64,000 nucleotides of DNA from DATKZH01 sp035528065 (GTDB taxonomy: Bacteria > Planctomycetota > Planctomycetia > Pirellulales > Thermoguttaceae), in NCBI GenBank assembly GCA_035528065.1, contig DATKZH010000247.1:1-64000 (forward strand). The letters run 5' to 3'. Made by a program: the position numbers and the translations under genes. Of the stretch, positions 51,767 through 59,971 are shown in pieces. The stretch's first letter is position 1. The number at the start of each line of letters is the position of its first letter. Below the pieces are notes generated by a model. It did not search any database. It was not told the origin of the DNA and saw nothing but the letters and a program-made list of their open reading frames with translations.

Positions 51767-53194
51767 ATGGCCCGATCGCGAACCATCGCCGGCGAGCTGG
51801 CCAAGTTGCTGAATTCGGCGGCCCAGCCGATCTACGTGCTCGACGACGAGCAGACGCTCATCTTCTGCAATAAGGCCTGTCTGGAGTGGGTGGGCCGGAC
51901 CGCCGACCAGCTTCACGGGCGGCGGTGCGCGTACCACTCGAGTCCCGAAGCGACCGGTCCGGACGCGGTGGCGGCCGGGCTGTGCCCGTCGCCGGAAGTG
52001 CTGGCCGGGCGGGAGACGTCGGGCACGATCGCTTGTGTGGACGCGGAGGGACGGCTCCGCCGACGCCGGGCACGGTTCGTCCCGCTGGGCGGAAGTCCGG
52101 AAGACACCATCGGACTGATCGCCCTCGTCGATACCGAAGACCTCCCGGACCCGGACCAGGGTCAAGAGACCGCCGCCCCCCCGACCGACCAGACCGAGAC
52201 GGCCTGGCTGCACGACCGGATCCGCGCCTTTCGACATCAGGCCGCCGAGCGGGTCCGCGTCGATCGACTTCTGGGCGAGACTCCCGCGGCGCGACGAGCC
52301 CGGACGCAGGTCGTGTTGGCTGCCCAGAATCGCGCCAGCGTGCTCGTCGTTGGCCCGACGGGCAGCGGACGTCAGCACGTGGCCGAAGCCATCCACTACG
52401 CGGCGCGTTTGGCGACGCCGGGCTCGTTGATCCCGTTGGCCTGTTCGGTCCTGGGCGCCGACTTGATCCGTTCGACGGTCGCCGCCCTGGCGTCCCGGCG
52501 GCCGGCGCCCGGAGAGATCGGCGGCACGCTCCTGTTGAACGAAGCCGATGAGCTTCCTCCGGAGGTCCAGCCGGAGATGGCCCGAGTCTTTGCCGCCAGA
52601 TCGTTCCCGATGCGATTGATCGCCACGGCCCGGCATTCGCTCGATGATCTGGCGCGACGCGGAAAGTACCGGGAGGACCTGGCCTCGCTCCTGAGCACGA
52701 TCGTGATCGAGCTGCCGCCCTTGGCCGAGCGACGCGGCGATCTGCCGCTTCTGGCCCAACTGTTTCTGGAAGAGGCCAATGCGCGAGGCACAAAGCAGCT
52801 CGCCGGCTTCTCGCCCGAGGCGTTGGACCGCTTGGACGGCTACGCATGGCCGGGCAATCTCGACGAATTGGCCCAGATGGTTACCGAGGCCCACCGGCGC
52901 GCTGAAGGTGCCCGGATCGAAGTGGGCGACCTCCCGGAGCGAATCCATTTGGCCGCGTACGCCGCGGCGCATCCTCGGCGGCCGGAGGAAACCATCGTCC
53001 TGGACGAGTTCCTGGGCCGGATCGAACGGGAGTTGATCCATCGCGCGCTGGCGCAGGCCAAGGGGAACAAGACGAAAGCCGCCAAGCTGCTGGGCATGAC
53101 TCGGCCCCGGCTCTATCGCCGGTTGGTGCAACTCGGTCTGGAGGAAGACTCTCCCGAGAGCTCGGGGGAGGGGCCTCCGGAAGCATCTTCCTGA
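51767..53194 (+). CDS. NtrC-like PAS/AAA+/Fis protein with degenerate ATPase
   Basis: The 475-residue protein has a PAS domain (1-120, including FCNKACLEWVGRT and HGRRCAYHSS), a linker, an AAA+ domain (170-395) and a Fis-type HTH (430-455, NKTKAAKLLGMTRPRLYRRL). The layout is that of sigma54 activators, but key ATPase features are lost. Walker A is GPTGSGRQ (196-203) with Arg for the essential Lys. Walker B reads LLLNEADEL with Asn for the usual Asp. The GAFTGA loop that contacts sigma54 is absent. A WPGN motif and an arginine-finger-like YREDL remain. It probably binds DNA and senses signals through PAS without classical sigma54 activation. The start at 51767 begins the PAS helix. Confidence 0.8.
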   Translation: MARSRTIAGELAKLLNSAAQPIYVLDDEQTLIFCNKACLEWVGRTADQLHGRRCAYHSSPEATGPDAVAAGLCPSPEVLAGRETSGTIACVDAEGRLRRRRARFVPLGGSPEDTIGLIALVDTEDLPDPDQGQETAAPPTDQTETAWLHDRIRAFRHQAAERVRVDRLLGETPAARRARTQVVLAAQNRASVLVVGPTGSGRQHVAEAIHYAARLATPGSLIPLACSVLGADLIRSTVAALASRRPAPGEIGGTLLLNEADELPPEVQPEMARVFAARSFPMRLIATARHSLDDLARRGKYREDLASLLSTIVIELPPLAERRGDLPLLAQLFLEEANARGTKQLAGFSPEALDRLDGYAWPGNLDELAQMVTEAHRRAEGARIEVGDLPERIHLAAYAAAHPRRPEETIVLDEFLGRIERELIHRALAQAKGNKTKAAKLLGMTRPRLYRRLVQLGLEEDSPESSGEGPPEASS

Positions 53195-53249
53195 AATGTT
53201 TACGCCGGCCCGTGTGGTCGGTCGCCATGAGAACGCCTGACAGAACCGG

Positions 53250-53302
53250 TTGTGGTGCAGGCGTCCCGGCTGCACAGTGCGGCCGAGACGGCTGCACCAC
53301 AA
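53250..53302. repeat. REP-like palindrome, outer arms 11 bp
   Basis: TTGTGGTGCAG (53250-53260) pairs perfectly with CTGCACCACAA (53292-53302); inner bases also pair partly (CGTC/GACG). It is an intergenic palindrome related to those at 58547-58576 and 63097-63158, which share a GGCGTCxCGCC-type core. Confidence 0.6.
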
Positions 53303-53324
53303 AGCCTTTGTTTGAGGCTTGAAG

Positions 53325-53819
53325 ATGACGCCGCCGCTGGCCCCCCCTTCATCCGACCGCCCGCTGTCTGAACGGGCCAGCTCGGCCCGTTTGATTGTCT
53401 GCGAGCGCGGGGGGGAGTGGGCGGTCGGTTTGCGACGAGAGCTGCCCGTGCCGGGCGTCCGCGTCTACGAAACCCGGAGCTTGCCCGAGTGCTGGGCGAT
53501 GCTCGCCCGCTGGCCGGCCAGTCTCCTCGTGGTCGAGCTGACCCGATCAAACGCCGAGGCGTTGGTTGGGCGGATGACGTCGCTCGACCGGGAGTTTCCG
53601 TCGGCCCGTATGGCGGTGGTGGCCGAGCGGGAGCTGGCTCGGTGCGAGTGGCTCATGCGGGAGGCGGGGGCGGTTCACTTCACCGTATCCCCTCGCCGGT
53701 TGGGGCCGCTAGCACGTTTGGCCGTGCGACATCTCGACGCGGCCCCCCGTCCGGAGCGGACCCTCACCAGGCGGATTTGGGCCCGCCTGCCATGGGGGAC
53801 CCGGCGGGATGAATGGTGA
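53325..53819 (+). CDS. Pseudo-receiver (response-regulator-like) protein
   Basis: The 164-residue protein has an alternating beta/alpha pattern of a receiver domain (SARLIVCERGGEWAVGLRRE, then LLVVELTRSNAEALV, RMAVVAERELARCEWLMREAGAVHFTV). At the end of beta3, where receivers carry the phosphorylated Asp, the strand reads LLVVELTR: Glu replaces Asp. The acidic pair after beta1 is not preserved either. It should therefore not be regulated by phosphorylation. The ATG at 53325 is chosen over a TTG at 53319, with GAGG 7 nt upstream. It lies 130 nt after the degenerate NtrC-like gene, so the two may work together. Confidence 0.6.
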   Translation: MTPPLAPPSSDRPLSERASSARLIVCERGGEWAVGLRRELPVPGVRVYETRSLPECWAMLARWPASLLVVELTRSNAEALVGRMTSLDREFPSARMAVVAERELARCEWLMREAGAVHFTVSPRRLGPLARLAVRHLDAAPRPERTLTRRIWARLPWGTRRDEW

Positions 53820-54073
53820 ATCGATGAATGATATTCCGGTTCCGTCGGGCTGTGAGGCTGGTAGCGGCTCCCACGCTGGAACGGGTTAGGGCCTGCGGAG
53901 AATCGCGAACGGTGCAACCGGAAAAAACGTACAGGTCCTAGACAGATTGCCCAGTCGATGTCGATGCAGTCTTTGACCTTCTGCCGAATCGTCGCGGCCA
54001 GGGGCTCCTAGCCGGCCTCTCGAGCCCCCCGACTTCCATCCGACACTCGGCGAACACCTGGGAGATCGTGCTC

Positions 54074-55078
54074 ATGGAATTCGACCATCGTGGCTCGCGA
54101 GACCGCCGCATTCGGCCCGACGAGCTTCCCTGGGACCGGATCCTGCTCGTCGCGCCGCTGGTGATCGTGGTGATCATGGCGGCGCTTCTGGCTTACGGCA
54201 GCGTGTACCGGGTCGAGGCGCACGAGCGGGCGGTGGTGATGCGGTTTGGCAAGTTTCGGGAGCCGATCGTTGAGCCCGGACTCCACTTTCGCATCCCCCT
54301 GGTCGACACGGTGCTGTACGCAAACGTGCAGGAGCAGGGCCTGCGCCTGCCTTTCGGCACCGAGCGCGGCCGACCGTTCGAAGCCAAGGACAAAGAAGAA
54401 GAAACCCTGATGCTCACCGCGGATCTGAATGCGGCGGCCGTGGAATGGACGATCCAGTGGCAAGTGACCGAGCCCGACAAGTTCCTCTTCCGCTTCTACC
54501 GGGAAGACGATCCCAAGTACGCCGAAAACGTCATCAGCACCGTAGCCCAGACGGTGATGAATCGGCTCGTGGGCGACTACTCGATCGACCAAGTGCTCAC
54601 GCAGAAAACGGAAGAGGTGGAACAGGAAGCCCTTGAGGCCACGCGGGACATGCTCGCCCGGTACGACTGCGGGGTGCAGGTTCGCGACCTTCAGATGCAG
54701 CGGGTCAGGCCTCCCGAGAAGGTGCGGCCGGCGTTCGAACAGGTCAACGCCTCGATCCAGAAGCGGGAACAGTTGGAGTACGAGGGAGAGAAAGAGCGAA
54801 ACCGCCTCGTGCCCCAAGCCGAAGCCGAGAAGGACAAACTCATCCGCGAGGCCGAGGGATATCGAGAACGGCGTCTGGCGGAGGCCAAAGGGGAGATCGA
54901 TGCGCTGTTGGCCAAGTTCGAGCAGTATGAGGCGGCCCCCGAGGAGACCCGTCAGCGACTGTACATCGAGGCCATGGAGGAGGTCTTCGGGACGGTGGAA
55001 TCGAAGGTGATCGTCGACGCCGATCTGCAAGGGAAGATACTGCCCCTGTTGCCGCTAGATCAAGGAGCCCGGCCATGA
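54074..55078 (+). CDS. hflK: HflK, SPFH-domain subunit
   Basis: HflK with HflC forms a cage around the FtsH protease in the cytoplasmic membrane, moderating turnover of membrane proteins. The 334-residue protein has an N-terminal transmembrane helix (about 24-43, ILLVAPLVIVVIMAALLAY), an SPFH/band-7 domain beginning YRVEAHERAVVMRFGKF, and a long charged coiled coil (QKREQLEYEGEKERNRL, EAEKDKLIREAEGYRERR). The ATG at 54074 has GGGAG 9 nt upstream; a GTG at 54068 is less well placed. It overlaps hflC by the ATGA at 55075-55078, a coupled operon. Confidence 0.93.
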   Translation: MEFDHRGSRDRRIRPDELPWDRILLVAPLVIVVIMAALLAYGSVYRVEAHERAVVMRFGKFREPIVEPGLHFRIPLVDTVLYANVQEQGLRLPFGTERGRPFEAKDKEEETLMLTADLNAAAVEWTIQWQVTEPDKFLFRFYREDDPKYAENVISTVAQTVMNRLVGDYSIDQVLTQKTEEVEQEALEATRDMLARYDCGVQVRDLQMQRVRPPEKVRPAFEQVNASIQKREQLEYEGEKERNRLVPQAEAEKDKLIREAEGYRERRLAEAKGEIDALLAKFEQYEAAPEETRQRLYIEAMEEVFGTVESKVIVDADLQGKILPLLPLDQGARP

Positions 55079-56286
55079 GTAACAGACAACGTCTTCTCCT
55101 GATTGTGGCGATCGCCGTCTTGTTGCTCGCCTTCCCACTTGGTCGAAGCATCATGTTCACCGTCAACGAGCGGGAGCTGGCCGTGGTCCTGCGATTCGGC
55201 GAGCCCATCGTCGATTACACGGAGCCAGGGCTGAAGTTCAAGATGCCTTTGATCGACGAGGTCCGGCGCCTGCCTAAAACGCACCAATTCTGGATCGGGA
55301 CCGGCACGGAAATCCTGGTCGACGTGACGACCGCCGACCTGAAGAAGATCGAAGTCACTTCCTGGGCCATCTGGAGAATCACCGATCCGAAGCAGTTCGT
55401 GAAGTTCCTGCGGACGACGGAAACCGCCGAATCACGGGTCAAGGACATCGTCCGCAACGGGATCCGCTATGCGATCAGAAGCTACAACCTGGCCGAAGTG
55501 GTTCGCAGTACGGAGCGGGAACTGACCTACACGTTCCAGGTTGAATCGCCTGAACGCTCAAAAACGGCCGGAGAGCCCGGCCCCGACGGGCATCGCGAGG
55601 AGAGAAGGACAAGCGGGATTTCCGGGCTCCGTCAACCCGGCGCCGACGAACCGATCGAGGTCGGACGCAAGCGAATCGTGGAAGAGGTCAAGAACGCCGT
55701 GGAAAAGCGTCTGCGTGGGGACGCCCCCAAGAAAGCCGGCAAAACGGAGGAAGCGGGCAAGACGGAGAACGCGGATCAGGCCGTCCGCGGCATCGAGCTG
55801 GTCGACGTAGGTGTCGCCAAGATCGACTTCGTCGACATAGTCCGCGACGCCGCCTTCCAGCGCCTGATCGCGTTCATGGAGTCCATCGCCCAGAAAAACG
55901 AAGCCGACGGCGAACGCGCAAAAACGGAGATCCTCAACCAGACCGACGCCGAGGTGCAGCAAATCGAGGGTGAAGGAAAAGGGGAGGCCAATAAGATCCA
56001 GGGCGAAGCGGATGCCCAGATCATCCAGATGTACGCCGACGCGATCCGGCAGACGGGCGAGTTCTACGGTTTCGTCCGCACGCTGGAAGCCTACAAGAAA
56101 GCGGTCGGTAGCAACACCCGGCTGATCCTGACCACCGACAGCGACATGTTCAAGATGCTGAAGACCATGCCGCCGGTTTCCCCTTCGCCGCCCGGCGAGG
56201 CTTCGACCGAGGAAAGCCCGACGAAATCAGAGGCGGCGCAACCCAAGGCGACCGAGAAGCCTCCGGCGGAGAAACCGTCGCCGTAG
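55075..56286 (+). CDS. hflC: HflC, SPFH-domain subunit with charged insertion
   Basis: The 403-residue partner of HflK has an N-terminal membrane helix (7-25) and an SPFH domain (NERELAVVLRFGEPIVDY and onward, LPKTHQFWIGTG). A long charged coiled coil follows (KNEADGERAKTEILNQTDAE, QQIEGEGKGEANKIQGEAD). It is about 70 residues longer than E. coli HflC. A low-complexity insertion (about 160-240, rich in Lys, Glu, Gly, Thr) splits the SPFH region, and the Pro/Lys/Glu tail (about 365-403) is extra. The coupled ATGA start with hflK fixes the start. Confidence 0.92.
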   Translation: MSNRQRLLLIVAIAVLLLAFPLGRSIMFTVNERELAVVLRFGEPIVDYTEPGLKFKMPLIDEVRRLPKTHQFWIGTGTEILVDVTTADLKKIEVTSWAIWRITDPKQFVKFLRTTETAESRVKDIVRNGIRYAIRSYNLAEVVRSTERELTYTFQVESPERSKTAGEPGPDGHREERRTSGISGLRQPGADEPIEVGRKRIVEEVKNAVEKRLRGDAPKKAGKTEEAGKTENADQAVRGIELVDVGVAKIDFVDIVRDAAFQRLIAFMESIAQKNEADGERAKTEILNQTDAEVQQIEGEGKGEANKIQGEADAQIIQMYADAIRQTGEFYGFVRTLEAYKKAVGSNTRLILTTDSDMFKMLKTMPPVSPSPPGEASTEESPTKSEAAQPKATEKPPAEKPSP

Positions 56287-56322
56287 CGTCCCGCCATCGG
56301 CAAAGCCGCCGGACGCCACTCG

Positions 56323-57078
56323 CTACCAAGGCCCTCGGCCCCTGTACGCTTGCAGGGCGGCGTAGCTCAAGTACGCCAGAAGCCCGAACATCACGGCGAT
56401 GAACGGGTCGCCGAGCGCCGCCAGTCCGATCACGGCCATGGCCACGCCCGTGACGATCGACAAGATCAACGACTGGCGAATTCCGTCGTGAGGATTGGCT
56501 CGGAGGAACAGTTCCCGGGCGATCTGGCCCCCGTCGAGCGGATACACCGGCAGCAGGTTGACGAATCCCCAGAAGACGCAGACGAAGAGTACGTACTGGA
56601 TGAACAGGGTGAAGACTTTGGATCCGACCAGGCCGGCCACAAGGACGTACGGCAAGAAGTCGGCGATGAAGACGATCTCGACGCCCGGCCCGAGCAGCTT
56701 GAGCAGAACGACGATCACCGCGGCGAGCAGAAACCCGGCTCCCGGCCCGGCCGCGGAGATCAGGATTTGGCCCCAGGTGTCCGCGCCGCGAGAGCCGTAG
56801 GCCTGCCCCGGGCCGTAGGAGGCCAGGCCGCCCAAGCCGTACAAAGTGATCCGCGGCGAGAATCCGTACGACCGCATCACCATCGCATGGCCCAGCTCGT
56901 GGACCAGGATCGCCAAGAAGATGGCCACCACCCAGACCAGGAGATAGATGAGCTGGGGACTGCCGCCGAAGCCCAGCATCAGGGCAACGACCCAGAAGAA
57001 CGGGTGAACCCGAACCGGGATCCCCAGCAGCGAGAAGTGCAGATCCCACGGCGTTTGTTGCGGCTCACCCAGTAGCAC
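56323..57078 (-). CDS. M50-family membrane metalloprotease (site-2-protease-like)
   Basis: The 251-residue integral membrane protease has about six transmembrane segments. The zinc motif is HELGHAMVM (His, Glu, His) and the second ligand is in LLPVYPLDGGQIARE (Asp, the NPDG-like motif). These intramembrane proteases (Rip1, SpoIVFB, S2P) cut within membranes to release signalling peptides or factors; the substrate here is unknown. The GTG start at 57078 has GAGGAG 8 nt upstream. It is convergent with hflC (36-nt gap). Confidence 0.87.
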   Translation of the reverse strand: MLLGEPQQTPWDLHFSLLGIPVRVHPFFWVVALMLGFGGSPQLIYLLVWVVAIFLAILVHELGHAMVMRSYGFSPRITLYGLGGLASYGPGQAYGSRGADTWGQILISAAGPGAGFLLAAVIVVLLKLLGPGVEIVFIADFLPYVLVAGLVGSKVFTLFIQYVLFVCVFWGFVNLLPVYPLDGGQIARELFLRANPHDGIRQSLILSIVTGVAMAVIGLAALGDPFIAVMFGLLAYLSYAALQAYRGRGPW

Positions 57079-57211
57079 GGGGGCTTCTCCTCGGCTTCCA
57101 TCGATCGTGGTGGACGTTGAATTGTACCACAACGTCGGAGGGAGCAAACTGGGACACAGCTCGGTGCGGCGGGGGCGTCACGGCGAGCTGAGCGACCCGG
57201 AGCCTTTGTCG

Positions 57212-57231
57212 GCGAAGCCGCAAGCGGCTGC
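57212..57231. repeat. Short intergenic palindrome
   Basis: A second copy of the GAAGCCGCAAGCGGCT motif also seen at about 49264, in the gap between the M50 protease gene and lpxB. Confidence 0.45.
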
Positions 57232-58500
57232 CTACTGCCGACTGCGCACCGCCGGCTGCCGACTCGCCAGAAAATGCGGCCGGGGCACTGGCGGCCGCCG
57301 ATCCGCCAGGGTGTTGAGGATGTACTGGGCCGCTCGGGCCGACGCCCCGCCATGGCCCACCTCGGCCTTCAGTCGGGCCAGCTCGGCTACCCGGGCTTCC
57401 CGCTTCCCGGCGTCGGTGAGCCACTCGACCACGTGAGCAGCGATCTCCGACGATTTGTCCTCGCAGGTCAGGTATTCGGGAAACAGCACCCGATCGGCGT
57501 CCGGCTGGGAGGGGTCGAACGGCGCGAGATCCTCAGCCGCAAGCCCGTCGGTCGCAAGCAGGTTGACCAGCGTGATGTACTTCACCTTGCGAACGAACTG
57601 CTGGACGAAATACGCCGCCCGGCTGATGTGGTACAGGATGACCGTCGGCTTGGTGTGGTACAGAAGCTCCAAGGACACGGAGCCGGAGACCGCCATCGAG
57701 CAGTCGGCCAGACGCATCAGCTCCGGCGTCTTGCCCACGCAGACCTCGATCCCGAGCCCGCTGGCGGCCACCTGCCGCCGGGCGATCTCCGCGTGATGCG
57801 GCTTGAAGGCGGCGATCGCCAGTCGCACGTCGGGCACTTCGGCGCGGACCTTCGCCGCCGCCTTGAGAAACCACTTCAGGTTGGCCTCGACCTCTTGCGT
57901 CCGAGAGCCGGGCAGGATCGCGACCAGCGGGCCGGGCTCCCGTCGGAACCGCTCCATGAACGCCTCGTCCAACGGCTGCCGGCGGACCTCGTCGAAAAAC
58001 GGATGGCCCACGAACGTGGCGTTGCAGCCGTGCTCGCGGAGCCACGGCTCTTCAAACGGCAGACCGCAAAGCACGTGGTCCACAAGACGCCGCATCTTCT
58101 TCACCCGCCAACGCGCCCAGGCCCAGATCTGCGGCGGAGAGTGGTAGAAAACCGGGATGCCGTGCTGCTTGGCCCGCCAGGCAATCCACCAGTTGAAGCC
58201 CGGGTAGTCGATGAGCACGACGGCGTCGGGCCGCTGGTGGCGGAAGTACCGATCCGCACGGCAGACCAGACCTAAGAATTTGTGGAGATTGAGAATCGCC
58301 CGCAGGAACCACATCACGGCCAGCGCGGTGAGATCCTCGTGCAACCGGCACCCGGCCGCGGCCATCTCGGGCCCCCCGTAGCCAACCGCCTCGAATCGGT
58401 CACACCGCTCGCCGAGCGCCCGGATCAGGTTGGCCCCGTGCAAGTCCCCGCTCGGCTCGCCGGCCGAAAAGAAGATCCGGATAGGACGCTGCGAAGCCAT
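57232..58500 (-). CDS. lpxB: Lipid-A-disaccharide synthase
   Basis: LpxB joins UDP-2,3-diacylglucosamine to lipid X to make the disaccharide of lipid A, on the inner face of the cytoplasmic membrane. The 422-residue GT-B protein has the family signature FFSAGEPSGDLHGANLI (9-25), VVLIDYPGFNWWIA, FYHSPPQIWAWARWRVKKM, LPFEEPWL, PGSRTQEVEANL and SGSVSLELLYHTKP. It is direct evidence that this planctomycete makes lipid A, so has an LPS-type outer membrane. The ATG at 58500 has GGAAGG 8 nt upstream. Codons before it are non-coding. Confidence 0.96.
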   Translation of the reverse strand: MASQRPIRIFFSAGEPSGDLHGANLIRALGERCDRFEAVGYGGPEMAAAGCRLHEDLTALAVMWFLRAILNLHKFLGLVCRADRYFRHQRPDAVVLIDYPGFNWWIAWRAKQHGIPVFYHSPPQIWAWARWRVKKMRRLVDHVLCGLPFEEPWLREHGCNATFVGHPFFDEVRRQPLDEAFMERFRREPGPLVAILPGSRTQEVEANLKWFLKAAAKVRAEVPDVRLAIAAFKPHHAEIARRQVAASGLGIEVCVGKTPELMRLADCSMAVSGSVSLELLYHTKPTVILYHISRAAYFVQQFVRKVKYITLVNLLATDGLAAEDLAPFDPSQPDADRVLFPEYLTCEDKSSEIAAHVVEWLTDAGKREARVAELARLKAEVGHGGASARAAQYILNTLADRRPPVPRPHFLASRQPAVRSRQ

Positions 58501-58915
58501 GTCGATTGCCTTCCGTGGGGTTCCGCTGAGCACGCGTGAGCCGTCTACTTGCGGGGTAGGCGTCTCGCCTGCAAGTTGCAGCCGCCCGCGGCCGCACCAC
58601 GATTCGGGAGGCAACTCCCTCACGAATCCCTAACGTCCGCTCCCTGCCGTCTCGGGCATGGCAGACGGCGGTGCTGCCGCAGTATCGCACAATCGCCGCA
58701 TGGGAAAAAGTGCAGTCTGTGCCGAGCCAGCGTGCGCGGTGCCCAACGGGTTGCGTCGCTCGAACCGGCCGACGGGCCAACCCGCAAGTCGGCTCCCCGC
58801 AAGGCCCCGATCGGCCGATTGGCCTTGTCAAGAAGGCTACACTTCCTCATCATGCGGCCGCGGGGAGACGACCTCCCCGGCCGATCCTCCCGCCCGAATA
58901 CGATTCCACGCCGCC
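58501..58915. other. Divergent intergenic region
   Basis: Separates lpxB (leftward) from the BASS transporter (rightward). It contains the REP-like palindrome at 58547-58576 and a hairpin near 58602-58630 (GATTCG...CGAATC with an inner GGGAG/CTCCC). No convincing promoter was found. Confidence 0.5.
58547..58576. repeat. REP-like palindrome
   Basis: ACTTGC (58547-58552) pairs with GCAAGT (58571-58576), and AGGCG (58558-58562) pairs with CGCCT (58566-58570). It shares the GGCGTCxCGCC-type core of the palindromes at 53250 and 63097. Confidence 0.55.
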
Positions 58916-59938
58916 ATGCTCGACCGCTTCCTCACGGGTCTGCGAGCTCAACTCGAACGCTGGCTCCTGGTGTGGCTGACGCTGCTCTGTGCGGCGGCCT
59001 ACTGGTGGACCGACTGGGCGGATCGACTCTGGGACCAGCCCGTTGCCAATCCGTTTGCCGCCGGCAGGGCCGGGTTGAACTACTTGATCGCGGCGACGAT
59101 GCTCGCCATCGGATCGTTGCTGCCGCGCGATGAGGTTCGCCAAGTCTTCCGGCGCTGGCCGACCGTGCTGGGAGGAACGGCCATTCAGTACACGTCGATG
59201 CCGCTTCTGGCCTACGGTATGGGTCGACTCTTCGGGCTGGAAGGACCGTGGATGATCGGCATCATCATGGTGGGCTGCGTGCCCGGCGCGATGGCCTCCA
59301 ACGTGCTCACCTTGGTGGCGAAGGGCAACGTGAGCTACTCGGTGAGCCTCACGACGTCGGCCACCATCCTTTCGCCGGTCTTCGTGCCTCTTGCCCTTGG
59401 GCTCGCTCTGGGCGGAATGGCGGAGTATTCGGTGGCCACCGTGTTTTGGAAGGTTGCCAAGGCCGGCGGGCTGCTCATGCTCATCGTCGTTCTGCCGGTC
59501 TTGGCTGGTTACGGGCTGTCCCGGAGGTTTGCCCTGTGGGAAGCCGGCGCACGACGCGTCGGGGCGATCTTGGCCAACTTGACCATTCTCTGGATCATCG
59601 CGGTCGTCGTCGCGCTGAACCGCGATCGATTGGCGCAGTTGGACCTCAAGCTCCTGCTCGCCTTGCTGGCCGTCAACGTCGGCGGCTACCTGGCCGGGTT
59701 CTTCGGCGGTCGTCTGCTTCGACTGACCGATCCCATGCGGCGGGCGTTGACCCTGGAGATCGGCATGCAGAACGCGGGGCTGGGGACCGCGCTGGCCTTG
59801 TATCTCTTCCCGGACGACCCGGCGACGGCTATTCCCGCTGCCCTGTACACGTTCGGCTGCATGTTCACCGGCACCGTGTTGGCGCGGCTTTGGGCCGGCC
59901 TTCCCGGCGAAGGGCCGGCGGCGAGTGGTGAGTCGTGA
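58916..59938 (+). CDS. BASS-family (bile-acid:sodium symporter-like) transporter
   Basis: The 340-residue membrane protein has about nine or ten hydrophobic segments. Family features are the short loops PGAMASNVLTLVAKGN (unwound helix with substrate and sodium contacts) and EIGMQNAGLGTALAL (second crossing helix). Prokaryotic relatives import or export organic anions coupled to sodium, such as bile acids or pantoate-like acids; the substrate is not identifiable. The ATG at 58916 begins the first helix-containing stretch (VWLTLLCAAAYWW follows). It ends 33 nt from the convergent FtsX-type permease. Confidence 0.87.
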   Translation: MLDRFLTGLRAQLERWLLVWLTLLCAAAYWWTDWADRLWDQPVANPFAAGRAGLNYLIAATMLAIGSLLPRDEVRQVFRRWPTVLGGTAIQYTSMPLLAYGMGRLFGLEGPWMIGIIMVGCVPGAMASNVLTLVAKGNVSYSVSLTTSATILSPVFVPLALGLALGGMAEYSVATVFWKVAKAGGLLMLIVVLPVLAGYGLSRRFALWEAGARRVGAILANLTILWIIAVVVALNRDRLAQLDLKLLLALLAVNVGGYLAGFFGGRLLRLTDPMRRALTLEIGMQNAGLGTALALYLFPDDPATAIPAALYTFGCMFTGTVLARLWAGLPGEGPAASGES

Positions 59939-59971
59939 GGGGCGAGTCCGGATCGCTTGCGTCTCGTCACT

